DNA of 64,000 nucleotides, taken from Streptomyces sp. NRRL S-244 (GTDB lineage Bacteria; Actinomycetota; Actinomycetes; Streptomycetales; Streptomycetaceae). The DNA lies in the NCBI RefSeq assembly GCF_000717915.1, contig NZ_JOCX01000001.1:416684-480683 (forward strand), read 5' to 3'. The notes under the pieces were generated by a model. It had not been told where the DNA came from. It made no database searches and was given only the letters and a program-made list of their open reading frames with translations. Each line of letters starts with the position of its first letter. The stretch's first letter is position 1. Positions 35,342 to 43,517 of the stretch are shown piece by piece. A program made the position numbers and the translations under genes.

Positions 35342-36808
35342 TCAGCCCTTGAGGCGCGCCATCCACGCCTCGACATCGGCCGACGCACGGGGCAGCCCGG
35401 CCGACAGGTTCCGGTTGCCGTCCTCGGTGACCAGGATGTCGTCCTCGATCCGGACGCCGATGCCCCGGTACTCCTCGGGCACGGTCAGGTCGTCGGCCTG
35501 GAAGTACAGACCGGGCTCGACGGTGAGGCACATGCCCGGCTCCAGCGTGCCGTCGACGTACGCCTCCGTGCGCGCGGCGGCGCAGTCGTGGACGTCCATG
35601 CCGAGCATGTGGCCGGTGCCGTGCAGGGTCCAGCGGCGCTGCAGGCCGAGCTCCAGGACGCGCTCGACCGGGCCCTCCAGCAGGCCCCACTCCACGAGCT
35701 TCTCGGCGAGCACGTGCTGCGAGGCGTCGTGGAAGTCGCGGAACTTGGCGCCCGGCTTGACGGCGGCGATGCCGGCTTCCTGGGACTCGTACACCGCGTC
35801 GTAGATCTTGCGCTGGATGTCGGTGTACGCGCCGTTGATCGGCAGAGTGCGCGTGACGTCGGCGGTGTAGAGGGAGTGGGTCTCCACACCGGCGTCGAGC
35901 AGCAGCAGGTCGCCCGAGCGGACGTCGCCGTCGTTGCGGACCCAGTGCAGGGTGCAGGCGTGCGGGCCGGCGGCGCAGATCGAGCCGTAGCCGACGTCGT
36001 TGCCCTCGACGCGGGCGCGCAGGAAGAAGGTGCCCTCGATGTAGCGCTCGGACGTGGCCTCGGCCTTGTCCAGGACCTTCACGACGTCCTCGAAGCCGCG
36101 GACGGTGGAGTCGACGGCCTTCTGGAGCTCGCCGATCTCGAAGGCGTCCTTCACGGCGCGGGCCTCGGAGAGGTAGACGCGCAGCTCCTCGTCGCGCTCC
36201 TTGGTGACCTTGTCGGTCAGGGCCGTCTCGATGAGGGAGTCGTGGCCGCGGACGTTGCGGACCGGGCCCTCGGCCTCGGCCAGCTCGTCGGCGAGCTTGC
36301 GCACGTCCTTGGCCGGGATGCCCAGCAGCTGCTCGGCCTCGGCGAGGGAGTGGCGGCGGCCGACCCACAGCTCGCCCTGGCCGGACAGCCAGAACTCGCC
36401 GTTCTCGCGGTCGGAGCGGGGCAGCAGGTAGACGGTGGCGGTGTGGCCGGTCTCGCCCGAGGGCTCGAGGACCAGCACGCCGTTCTCGGTCTGGTCACCG
36501 GTCAGGTACGCGTACTCGGTCGAGGCGCGGAAGGGGTACTCCGTGTCGTTCGAGCGCGTCTTGAGGCGGCCCGCGGGCACGACCAGGCGCTCGCCGGGGA
36601 AGCGTGCGGACAGCGCGGCGCGGCGGGCGGCGGTGTGCGCGGCCTGGGCGATCGGCTCCAGCCCGTGCAGCTCGGTGTCGGCCCAGCCCGTGCGCATGTT
36701 CTCCGCGAGTTCGTCGCTGACGCCCGGGTACAGCCCGTTCTTGCGCTGCTTGTGCTTCTTCTGGGGCTGCTCTTCTTCCGGGGTCTCCGGGGTGAGCTCG
36801 TCAGCCAC
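35342..36808 (-). CDS. pepP: Aminopeptidase P (Xaa-Pro aminopeptidase)
   Basis: 488 residues: an N-terminal aminopeptidase-P domain (about 45-190) and a C-terminal M24 domain with its metal ligands in LLLLDAGVETHSLYTADVTR, HGTGHMLGMDVHD, LTVEPGLYF and GVRIEDDILVT. It removes N-terminal residues preceding proline, using two Mn2+ in the cytoplasm. A charged N-terminal tail (QKKHKQRKNG) precedes the domain. Start ATG 36808 is well supported by GAGGAGAAG. It is full-length, unlike the single-domain M24 protein at 19190. Confidence 0.95.
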   Translation of the reverse strand: MADELTPETPEEEQPQKKHKQRKNGLYPGVSDELAENMRTGWADTELHGLEPIAQAAHTAARRAALSARFPGERLVVPAGRLKTRSNDTEYPFRASTEYAYLTGDQTENGVLVLEPSGETGHTATVYLLPRSDRENGEFWLSGQGELWVGRRHSLAEAEQLLGIPAKDVRKLADELAEAEGPVRNVRGHDSLIETALTDKVTKERDEELRVYLSEARAVKDAFEIGELQKAVDSTVRGFEDVVKVLDKAEATSERYIEGTFFLRARVEGNDVGYGSICAAGPHACTLHWVRNDGDVRSGDLLLLDAGVETHSLYTADVTRTLPINGAYTDIQRKIYDAVYESQEAGIAAVKPGAKFRDFHDASQHVLAEKLVEWGLLEGPVERVLELGLQRRWTLHGTGHMLGMDVHDCAAARTEAYVDGTLEPGMCLTVEPGLYFQADDLTVPEEYRGIGVRIEDDILVTEDGNRNLSAGLPRASADVEAWMARLKG

Positions 36809-36913
36809 GTCTTCTCCTCAGCTACGACACGTACGACAGCTACTACAGGACCGGGTACGGACCGCATCCATCGTATGTGCGAGGGGAAGACGCCCGGCGG
36901 CGGGTGTGATGAA

Positions 36914-38434
36914 TCAGTCAAAACGGGCAGCAAGCAGGACGATGTCCTCCACTCCGTCCTCCGTGGCGGCCATCGCGGCGGTGGTGGCGGACGCGGCGGA
37001 AGCCGCCGGGACCGGGGCCGAGCCGACCGCCGCGACGGCAGGGTCGTCCGGGGGCAGCACCGTCCGCAGGATGTGGTCGCAGATGGCCGCCGGATCGTCC
37101 CGGATGCCCCGGGGCAACCCCGCGGCGGCGGCGTGCAGCCGTGCGTAGGCCCGGTCCATGGGGTCGCCGGTACGCCGCAGCAGCCCGTCGGTGTACAGCA
37201 GCACCGTTTCTCCAGATGCGGGTTCGATCTCCACGCTCGGCGCCTCCCAGCACGACAGCATCCCGAGCGGCGCGGAGAGCGTGGTCTCCACGTACTCCGT
37301 GCGGTGCTCGCCGATGAGCAGCGGCGGGGTGTGACCGGCCCCAGCCAGGATGATCTTCCTCCCCTGGCTGCCCGCGTGCGGGGTCCCGGCGGGTTCGCAG
37401 TACGCGAAGAGCGCCGTCGCGCAGCGCGCGGGCTCGGTCAGGCGCAGCAGCAGCTCCAGGTCGGACAGGACCGCCACGGGGTCCTCCCCCTCCATGACGG
37501 CGTACGCGCGCAGCGATGCCCGCAGCCGTCCCATCGCGGCGACGGCGCTGGGCCCCGCGCCCGAGACGGAGCCGACGGCCAGCCCCAGGGCGCCCTCGGG
37601 CAGCGGCAGCGCGTCGTACCAATCGCCGCCGCCGCGCGGTCCGGTGTGGTGGCGGGCCGCGAGCTGGACCCCGGGGATCCGGGGGAGCCGGCTGGGCAGC
37701 AGCTCCTCGGCGACCGTGGCCAGGCGGCTGCGGGATCGTTCCACCTCCAGCATCCGCGCCAGGTGTTCGGCGGCGTGCCGGACGTAGAGCCCCGCGAGAT
37801 CGCGCTGGCGTTCGCTCGGCTCGGCCTGCTCGTCGTAGAGCCAGACGGCCGCACCGAGCCGGCCGGTGGCCTCGGCGGTCAGCGGCAGCGCGTAGCTCGC
37901 GGCGTAGCCGAGCCGGGCGGCGACCTCGCGGTGGCGGGGGTCGACCGGGGTGCCGTACCCGCTCGAGCCGGGGGCGGCGTCGGGTTCGGGGAGCACCTCG
38001 GAGCCGCCCCGGGCGTCGGGGAGTCCGTCGAGGATCCGGCCGTACGAGGTCGCGGCGCGCGGGACGGTCTCGATGTGCCCGAGGTCCGCGCGGCCGAGAC
38101 CGAGGCCGATCGTGGTCGTCGGGCCGAGTCCGTCGGAGGGCTCCAGGACGATCAGACCGCGGCGGGCGCCGACGAGGGCGGCTCCGGCGCGCAGGAACTC
38201 CTGGAGGGAGGAGTCGAGGTCACTGGCGCGGGCGAGGCGCTCGGTGAGCTCGTGGAGGGTGGTCAGGTCGGAGACCATGCCCGCCAGCCGGTCCTGGATC
38301 AGCGTGCTCGGTCCGGGGACCGCTGCCGCAGCCTGTGCGGGGGCGGTTCGGGCGGGCGTGGGCGCCGCAGTCTGCGGGACCGCGGTAACTGCCGGATCGA
38401 TTCCAGCCACTTTCGGCAGATGCGGGGCGCTCAT
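36914..38434 (-). CDS. SpoIIE-family PP2C phosphatase with GAF domain
   Basis: 506 residues. A Pro/Ala-rich N-terminus, a GAF-type sensor domain (about 55-225), a short coiled coil, and a SpoIIE PP2C domain (about 265-490). Phosphatase metal ligands are visible as GGGDWYDALPL, LYTDGLLRR and VEDIVLLAARF. Such enzymes dephosphorylate anti-sigma antagonists and so release sigma factors. Start ATG 38434 (MSAPHLPKVAG) has GGAAAGG upstream; the open frame extends further but with AT-rich third positions unlike coding DNA. RsbW-like partners encoded nearby (34694, 41808) are candidates, not proven. Confidence 0.9.
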   Translation of the reverse strand: MSAPHLPKVAGIDPAVTAVPQTAAPTPARTAPAQAAAAVPGPSTLIQDRLAGMVSDLTTLHELTERLARASDLDSSLQEFLRAGAALVGARRGLIVLEPSDGLGPTTTIGLGLGRADLGHIETVPRAATSYGRILDGLPDARGGSEVLPEPDAAPGSSGYGTPVDPRHREVAARLGYAASYALPLTAEATGRLGAAVWLYDEQAEPSERQRDLAGLYVRHAAEHLARMLEVERSRSRLATVAEELLPSRLPRIPGVQLAARHHTGPRGGGDWYDALPLPEGALGLAVGSVSGAGPSAVAAMGRLRASLRAYAVMEGEDPVAVLSDLELLLRLTEPARCATALFAYCEPAGTPHAGSQGRKIILAGAGHTPPLLIGEHRTEYVETTLSAPLGMLSCWEAPSVEIEPASGETVLLYTDGLLRRTGDPMDRAYARLHAAAAGLPRGIRDDPAAICDHILRTVLPPDDPAVAAVGSAPVPAASAASATTAAMAATEDGVEDIVLLAARFD

Positions 38435-38959
38435 GGCGTCCGCCTTTCCACCTGGTGCGATTCGCCATATAGCATCGCAAACCCCCAGATCGTGCTGCGC
38501 CGCCATCAATGAATCCACATCTACACGCACACGAGGATCGATGTCCAGCATTGCCCAGGTGGGAATCCTGGTGTCCGTGGGACGGCAACTCACTGTCCAG
38601 CCAAGGCTAGAACTTGGCTGGAAAAAGCTGGAAGCGGACGGTTTTTGCGATCGACTGGTCGGGCGCCGGAGTGGCTCCGGGTACCTAATCGGTGGTGCCC
38701 GGGGAGAGTTGGCGCAGCCCGGCGGTCGCCGGGAACCGCCCGGCACGGTCCGTCGTCCTTAGCGGCGGCAGCCGGTCTCGGCATCGGCGCGGGTCGCGTT
38801 CCGCCCCCGCCGGACGTTTCATGGACCCGTAAGAAAACTGCACGAACCGTGTGAACCTGCTTCAAGGCGGACAGTGACGCGAAACGTGTACGTGTGGTGA
38901 AACACCGGTTACATGGTGTGATGTGGCCCTCGGCGTTCAACGGAAAGGAACGAGCGCTC
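38435..38959. other. 525-bp divergent intergenic region
   Basis: This region holds the upstream sequences of the SpoIIE and Prim-Pol genes. It is noticeably less GC-rich than its neighbours around 38450-38650. An ATG at 38541 with GAGGA upstream opens a 73-codon frame on the + strand, but the codon bias is poor, so I do not call it. I see no repeat or RNA gene. Confidence 0.6.
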
Positions 38960-39658
38960 ATGCGCGAGATCCTCGGAAGGCGTCTCCAGCGGCTCCGCAA
39001 TCGCTTGAAAACCCTCCGCCCCGCCCCCGGGCAGAGCGGTGATCCGGCCCTCCTCGACGCGGCGCTCACCTGCGCCACCGCCTGGCAGTGGCCGGTGCTG
39101 CCCGGCGTCGGCCGTTCCGGCGCCGACAGCAACCGGTGCGCCTGCCCCGACCCCGACTGCGTCGTTCCCGGCGCGCACCCCTTCGACCCCGGGCTGCTCG
39201 CGGCCACCACCGACCCCCGGATGGTGTCCTGGTGGTGGACCAACCGGCCCACCGCTCCCGTACTGCTGGCCACCGGCGGGTCCGCGCCCTGTGCCGTGAG
39301 CCTGCCGGCCAACGCGGCCGCGCGGGCCGTCGTACGGCTGGACGCGCAGGGCATGCGGCTCGGCCCGATCGTGGCCACGCCCACCCGTTGGGCGCTGCTG
39401 GTCGCGCCGTACTCGCTGGAGCGGCTCGGCGAACTCCTGTACGCCAAGGACCACGTGCCCTCCGCGCTGCGCTTCCACGGCGAGGGCGGCTACCTGTTGC
39501 TCCCGCCCTCCCCCGCCTCCGGCGGCGGGCAGGTGCGGTGGGAGCGCGATCCCGCGGACGCCGGCGGCCTGTGGCTGCCGGAGGTCGAGGCCGTCGTGCA
39601 CGCGCTGGTCGAGGCGAGCAGCGGGGCCTCCGGCGGCGGCAGCCGGCTCGCGTACTGA
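38960..39658 (+). CDS. Prim-Pol (bifunctional primase/polymerase)-like protein
   Basis: 232 residues. After the N-terminal basic helix MREILGRRLQRLRNRLK, it resembles the N-terminal domain of archaeo-eukaryotic primase-polymerases: AWQWPVLPGV, RCACPDPDCVVPGAHPFD (a Cys/His cluster after which these proteins usually continue into the catalytic core) and a central STEP-like ATDPRMVSWWWTNRP. The catalytic acidic motif is not clear, so it may be a non-catalytic member. ATG 38960 follows GGAAAGGAA. It stands alone, divergent from the SpoIIE gene. Confidence 0.7.
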   Translation: MREILGRRLQRLRNRLKTLRPAPGQSGDPALLDAALTCATAWQWPVLPGVGRSGADSNRCACPDPDCVVPGAHPFDPGLLAATTDPRMVSWWWTNRPTAPVLLATGGSAPCAVSLPANAAARAVVRLDAQGMRLGPIVATPTRWALLVAPYSLERLGELLYAKDHVPSALRFHGEGGYLLLPPSPASGGGQVRWERDPADAGGLWLPEVEAVVHALVEASSGASGGGSRLAY

Positions 39659-39772
39659 TCCGGTGCTCCGGGCACCCGCCGATCACTCGTACGGGTGTCA
39701 GCGCGACGAGTTTCCAAGGGAATTGGGCGCGGGGATCTCCGCGCCCCATTCCCGGATCGCTATCTTCGCCGA

Positions 39773-40396
39773 ATGAATCTCCGCTTGATCGGTATCAGCG
39801 CCGGTGTGCTGATCATCTTGTCGCTCCCGCTGGCGGGAGCGATCGCCGGACCGGATTTCGCCGGTCAGGACGACGGAAAAGGCGGCGGGCTGCTCTCGTC
39901 GCTCGGACTGGGCGGTCCGGAGGGCGGATCGCGTACGTCGTCACCTGGCGCGGGGTCCGCACGGCAGGCCGGGCCGCCGCGAGCCGGGCAGCCGCAGGCG
40001 GGGCAGCCGCATGCGCGGCAGCCGCAGCCGGGCCCGCCCGAGCAGTCCCGTACGGATTCCCGGTGCGGCCCCGAACTCTCTTCCCCGCAAGGCCTGGAGG
40101 CGCAGACCTGCGTCCTGGCGGGCGATGGCCGGACGTGGGGCCGCAGCTACTACCGCAACACCAGCGGGCGCGCACTTGACGCCGTTCTGACGGTGATGGG
40201 GCCCGCGGGGCGCACGGTGCAGATCCGCTGCGCGGTCGGGGCCGGCGACGAGCCGGGACTGTGCGAGACGCCGCGTGAGGACTCGGCGGGGGCGCCGGAC
40301 GCCTACTCGGCAGTTGCGGAGTTTGCAGTTCCGGATGATGAAGGCCAGCTGCTGCTGCGGTCCGGGAGCAACTCACCGGCACCGGCCGACGGTTGA
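39773..40396 (+). CDS. Exported protein with Pro/Gln/Ala-rich stalk, function unknown
   Basis: 207 residues. The N-terminal hydrophobic segment LRLIGISAGVLIILSLPLAG is a signal peptide or anchor, followed by a ~60-residue low-complexity stalk with repeated AGQPQ/ARQPQ units. The C-terminal ~110 residues form a compact domain with four Cys (SRCGPEL, AQTCVLAG, IRCAVG, GLCETP), probably two disulfides, and a WGRSYYRNTSG core. I do not recognise the family. It is secreted or membrane-anchored and is followed by a terminator shared with the convergent SecC-motif gene. Confidence 0.75.
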   Translation: MNLRLIGISAGVLIILSLPLAGAIAGPDFAGQDDGKGGGLLSSLGLGGPEGGSRTSSPGAGSARQAGPPRAGQPQAGQPHARQPQPGPPEQSRTDSRCGPELSSPQGLEAQTCVLAGDGRTWGRSYYRNTSGRALDAVLTVMGPAGRTVQIRCAVGAGDEPGLCETPREDSAGAPDAYSAVAEFAVPDDEGQLLLRSGSNSPAPADG

Positions 40397-40416
40397 CCGA
40401 CGGCGGAAAAGGAAGG

Positions 40417-40456
40417 GCCCGGTCGCTGGCGACGGGGGATGCACCAGCGACCGGGC
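40417..40456. terminator. Bidirectional stem-loop terminator
   Basis: A 13-bp perfect stem (40417-40429 with 40444-40456) and 14-nt loop lie between convergent genes. Confidence 0.8.
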
Positions 40457-40577
40457 TACAAGAACGGTAACAAGAGATCGCCTGTTCGCAAATTCGATCT
40501 CTGATATTCAGACACCGATTTGCAGGCGATTAGCGGGAGTTGTGACCCCAGTCACCGGTCCTGCGGGTGCTCGGCGG

Positions 40578-41552
40578 TCAGCTGAGCGTGACCTGGCGGT
40601 TGGTCAGTCCGCCGCGCGCCCGGCGCTCCTCCGCGGTCAGCGGGGCGTCCGCGGCCAGGGCCGTGGCCAGCCGCTCCGCGAACTCCGCCGCGGGCTTCTC
40701 CACGTCGTCGGCGGTCACTCCGGTGGGCAGGTCCCAGACGGGGACCATCAGACCGTGCGCCCGGAACGAACCGACCAGTCGGGTGCCTTCGCCGAGCGAG
40801 GAGGTGCCCGCGGCGTGCAGCCGCGCGAGCGCGTCGAGCAGCTTCTCCTCGGGGTGCGGCATGACCCAGCGCAGGTGGTTCTTGTCCGGGGTCTCGCACC
40901 AGTAGGCCGCGTCCACGCCGGCCAGCTTGACGGTCGGGATGGCGGCGGCGTTGGCCCGCTCGAGGGAGGCCGCGATCTCCGGAGAGGCGTTCTGGGCGCT
41001 CTCCGCATCCGGAATCCAGAATTCGAAGCCGCTGTGCACAACCGGCTCGAAAACGCCGTCCGTGTCCAAGAGATCCTGAAGTCGCGGACCCTCGGCGGGA
41101 ACGCGGCGGGCAGCGACCGGGGTGCCCGGTTCCGCGACGAGCGCGCGCTCCAGGGTGTCGGCCATGTCCCGGGCGAGGTCCCCGGTGGTCGAGTCGTTCT
41201 GGAGGCCGAGCAGGACGGACCCGTCCTCGCGGCGCAGCGCCGGCCAGGCCATCGGCAGTACGGTCACGAGCGTGACGGACGGGACGCCCTCGGGCAGGCC
41301 GCCCTTGAGCGTGAGCGGGATGGTCGCCGCGGGCACGAGCTCGCGCAGCGCCACCCAGTCGCACTCGCCGGGCAGGCCCTCGAAGGGGCGCGCCACGTGC
41401 TCGGTGACGGCGTGTGCGGCGGCTGCGCCGTGGCAGGCCTTGTAACGGCGCCCGGATCCGCAGGGGCAGGGCTCGCGTGCGCCCACCACCGGGATCTCCC
41501 CGTTCTTGAGCTGCGGCTTTGCAGTCTTCGCTGCGGGGCGCTTCTTGGCCAT
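40578..41552 (-). CDS. SecC-motif protein of the DUF5926 type
   Basis: 324 residues. A basic N-terminus ([14 protein letters not shown]) leads into [16 protein letters not shown], the SecC zinc motif (Cys-x-Cys-x7-Cys-His) that in SecA binds SecB and phospholipid. The remaining ~260 residues are an actinobacterial domain with no enzymatic motif known to me. It could interact with ribosomes or the Sec system, but that is speculation from the zinc motif. ATG 41552 is fixed by GGGAGA 8 nt upstream, and this ribosome binding site lies in the arm of a 20-bp perfect hairpin (41562-41631). Confidence 0.85.
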   Translation of the reverse strand: MAKKRPAAKTAKPQLKNGEIPVVGAREPCPCGSGRRYKACHGAAAAHAVTEHVARPFEGLPGECDWVALRELVPAATIPLTLKGGLPEGVPSVTLVTVLPMAWPALRREDGSVLLGLQNDSTTGDLARDMADTLERALVAEPGTPVAARRVPAEGPRLQDLLDTDGVFEPVVHSGFEFWIPDAESAQNASPEIAASLERANAAAIPTVKLAGVDAAYWCETPDKNHLRWVMPHPEEKLLDALARLHAAGTSSLGEGTRLVGSFRAHGLMVPVWDLPTGVTADDVEKPAAEFAERLATALAADAPLTAEERRARGGLTNRQVTLS

Positions 41553-41561
41553 CGTGGGTGT

Positions 41562-41631
41562 CTCCCGGTTGCGGCGGTACGGCGTTGTGTCTGGGCGCGA
41601 GCCTAGCCGTTCGTACCGCCGCAACCGGGAG
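41562..41631 (-). promoter_or_regulatory. Perfect 20-bp inverted repeat covering the ribosome binding site of the SecC-motif gene
   Basis: Bases 41562-41581 pair without mismatch with 41612-41631 around a 30-nt loop. On the minus-strand mRNA the distal arm ends in GGGAG, the ribosome binding site of the gene starting at 41552, so the folded leader would hide it. Alternatively the structure is a terminator for the upstream ATPase gene at 41808 or a DNA operator. Confidence 0.65.
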
Positions 41632-41701
41632 GGTGCGGCCGGGAGCACGGTCGGCGTGCGCTCCCGGCGGCCGCTCGTTCGGATGGCCGGTGTTGCGGTC
41701 G

Positions 41702-41807
41702 GGGATCCGGGTCAGGGATCCGGGTCGTCATCCGGGTTGTCATCCAGGTCGGGATCCTGGTCGGGATCCGGGTCGTGATGGGTCAGGGATCCGGGTCGAG
41801 GATCCGG
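41702..41807. repeat. Degenerate 12-bp tandem repeat
   Basis: About eight units of the form ggatccgggtcr (some tcatccgggttg) with period 12 run up to the stop codon of the ATPase gene at 41808. Most units contain the BamHI-like palindrome ggatcc. I see nothing else in this gap apart from the hairpin at 41562-41631. Confidence 0.75.
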
Positions 41808-42323
41808 TCACGGATGAAGGTCGTCGAAGGCCGTGGTGAAGTCGATCGCCGGGGGCGCAACGCGCGTAGCGAAATCCTCGTGCCGGGCCCCGCACGCAAC
41901 CGTCACCCATACGGTGACCTCGCCTGCCGCTCCGTCCCGGACACCCCAGTCCTGGGCGAGGGCGCTGATGATGTTCAGCCCCCGGCCGCCGCGCGCGGTG
42001 ACCGAGGGCGTGGCCGGAACCGGGCGGGTGGGACCGCCCCCGTCCGTGACCTCGACCGTCAGCCGCCCCGCCTTGTCGATGCGCCACGCGGCGCGTATCT
42101 CCCCGTCCCCGATCTCTCCGGCGCCCAGTGGTCTGCCGTGCCGGCAGGCGTTGCTGAGCAGTTCGGAAAGGATCAGTACGGCGTCGTCCACGACCGATTC
42201 GGACACCCCGCTCATACGCAATTGCTCACGCATGCGGCGTCTCGCCTCGCCCACGCCCGCAGGACCATGGCATACGTCCATGCGCGAAGACGTGGGCACC
42301 TCCTGTGCCACCACCAACGCCAC
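41808..42323 (-). CDS. RsbW-like ATP-binding regulatory protein
   Basis: 171 residues, GHKL domain: N-box LILSELLSNACRHG, G1 EVTDGGGPTRP, G2 GGRGLNIISALAQDWGV. This is a Streptomyces-type single-domain anti-sigma/serine-kinase homologue like the one at 34694; its partner is unknown. GTG 42323 is chosen because a perfect AAGGAGGT lies 7 nt upstream; the longer open frame is not supported. A 172-bp gap upstream holds its promoter and no other gene. Confidence 0.87.
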   Translation of the reverse strand: MALVVAQEVPTSSRMDVCHGPAGVGEARRRMREQLRMSGVSESVVDDAVLILSELLSNACRHGRPLGAGEIGDGEIRAAWRIDKAGRLTVEVTDGGGPTRPVPATPSVTARGGRGLNIISALAQDWGVRDGAAGEVTVWVTVACGARHEDFATRVAPPAIDFTTAFDDLHP

Positions 42324-42495
42324 CCCCGGAACCTCCTTAGCCCCACGCCATGGTCTGGATGCCCCAATGGCCTGGACCGGAAACCGACCAGGCGGAGGCC
42401 TCTGACGCATTCATCTCGAACGATTGCGGAGCGGATGCGCCGGTGCACACCCTGTCACGTGCGTGACGTGCGGGACGGGTGGGCAAAAGGGGACG

Positions 42496-43293
42496 TCAGC
42501 GCCCGAGCTGTGACAGAACCTGTCGTGGTCTGTTCGTGATGATTGCTTCCACACCCAGATCAGCGCAGAGCTGAACGTCTTCCGGTTCGTTCACGGTCCA
42601 TACGTGTACGGAGTGGCCCGCGCTCTGGAGCTTGCGGATGAACCCGGGGTGGTTGCGCACGATGCGCATCCCGGGACCCGCGATCCGCACCCCGGCCGGC
42701 AGCCGCCCGTCGCGCATCCGGGGCGAGATGAACTGCATCAGGTACACGGTCGGGATCGACGGCGCGGAGGCCCGCACCCGGTGCAGGGAGCGCGCGGAGA
42801 AGCTCATGACCCGGACCGGGTGCGGACCCTCGGGGGCTGGCGCGTCCAGCCCGAACCGCTTGAGGAGGAAGAGGAGGCGCTCCTCCACCTGTCCGGCCCA
42901 GCGGGTCGGATGCTTCGTCTCGATGGCGAGCTGCACCGGCCGGCCGGCGTCCGAGACCAGCTCCAGGAGCCGCTCCAGGGTGAGCACGGAGGTGCGCTCG
43001 GGGTCGGCGTCCCAGTCCGGGGACTCCTCGCGGTCCTTCCAGGAGCCGAAGTCGAGCGCGGCGAGGTCGGCCAGTTCGAGGGCGGAAACGGCGCCGCGGC
43101 CGTTGGAGGTGCGGTTGACCCGGCGGTCGTGGACCAGCACCAGATGGCCGTCCGCGGTGAGCCGGACATCGCATTCGAGGGCGTCGGCGCCGTACTCGAT
43201 GGCCTTGCGGTAGGCGGCCAGGGTGTGCTCGGGGGCATCCTCCGAGGCGCCGCGGTGGGCGACGACCTGGATGGGCGGCAGTGCGTGGGTCAC
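42496..43293 (-). CDS. ugpQ: Glycerophosphodiester phosphodiesterase
   Basis: 265 residues. The GDPD signature is complete: VVAHRGASEDAPEHTLAAY (His, Arg and Glu region), GADALECDVRLTADGHLVLVHD (Glu-x-Asp metal ligands and catalytic His), AIETKHPTR and HVWTVNEPEDVQLC. It hydrolyses glycerophosphodiesters to glycerol-3-phosphate and an alcohol. No signal peptide is seen, so it is cytoplasmic, unlike secreted GDPDs. Start GTG 43293 lacks a ribosome binding site; leaderless translation is possible. Confidence 0.92.
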   Translation of the reverse strand: MTHALPPIQVVAHRGASEDAPEHTLAAYRKAIEYGADALECDVRLTADGHLVLVHDRRVNRTSNGRGAVSALELADLAALDFGSWKDREESPDWDADPERTSVLTLERLLELVSDAGRPVQLAIETKHPTRWAGQVEERLLFLLKRFGLDAPAPEGPHPVRVMSFSARSLHRVRASAPSIPTVYLMQFISPRMRDGRLPAGVRIAGPGMRIVRNHPGFIRKLQSAGHSVHVWTVNEPEDVQLCADLGVEAIITNRPRQVLSQLGR

Positions 43294-43517
43294 CGGGTCA
43301 TGGTGCCACCGAGAAGGCCCCGGGTGTCGGGCTCCGGCGTGCGGATGCGCCCGGAATGCCCGATATAAAGAATGGGGGAGACGCACAGGTCCGGCTTACA
43401 GTGCTCTGACGGGTCATGGGGAAGGCTTTTCCCAGGAACTTGTGCGGCACGTCGAACGTTCAGTCGGGCCGAATCGCCAGTTTTTCTGAAGCCGTGTGTG
43501 ACGAGGAGAAGAGCGCT

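Noticed and set aside
38541..38762. 73-codon plus-strand frame with GAGGA before its ATG in the SpoIIE/Prim-Pol gap
   Set aside because: Third-position GC bias is weak and the protein has no recognisable feature; not called without expression or conservation data.
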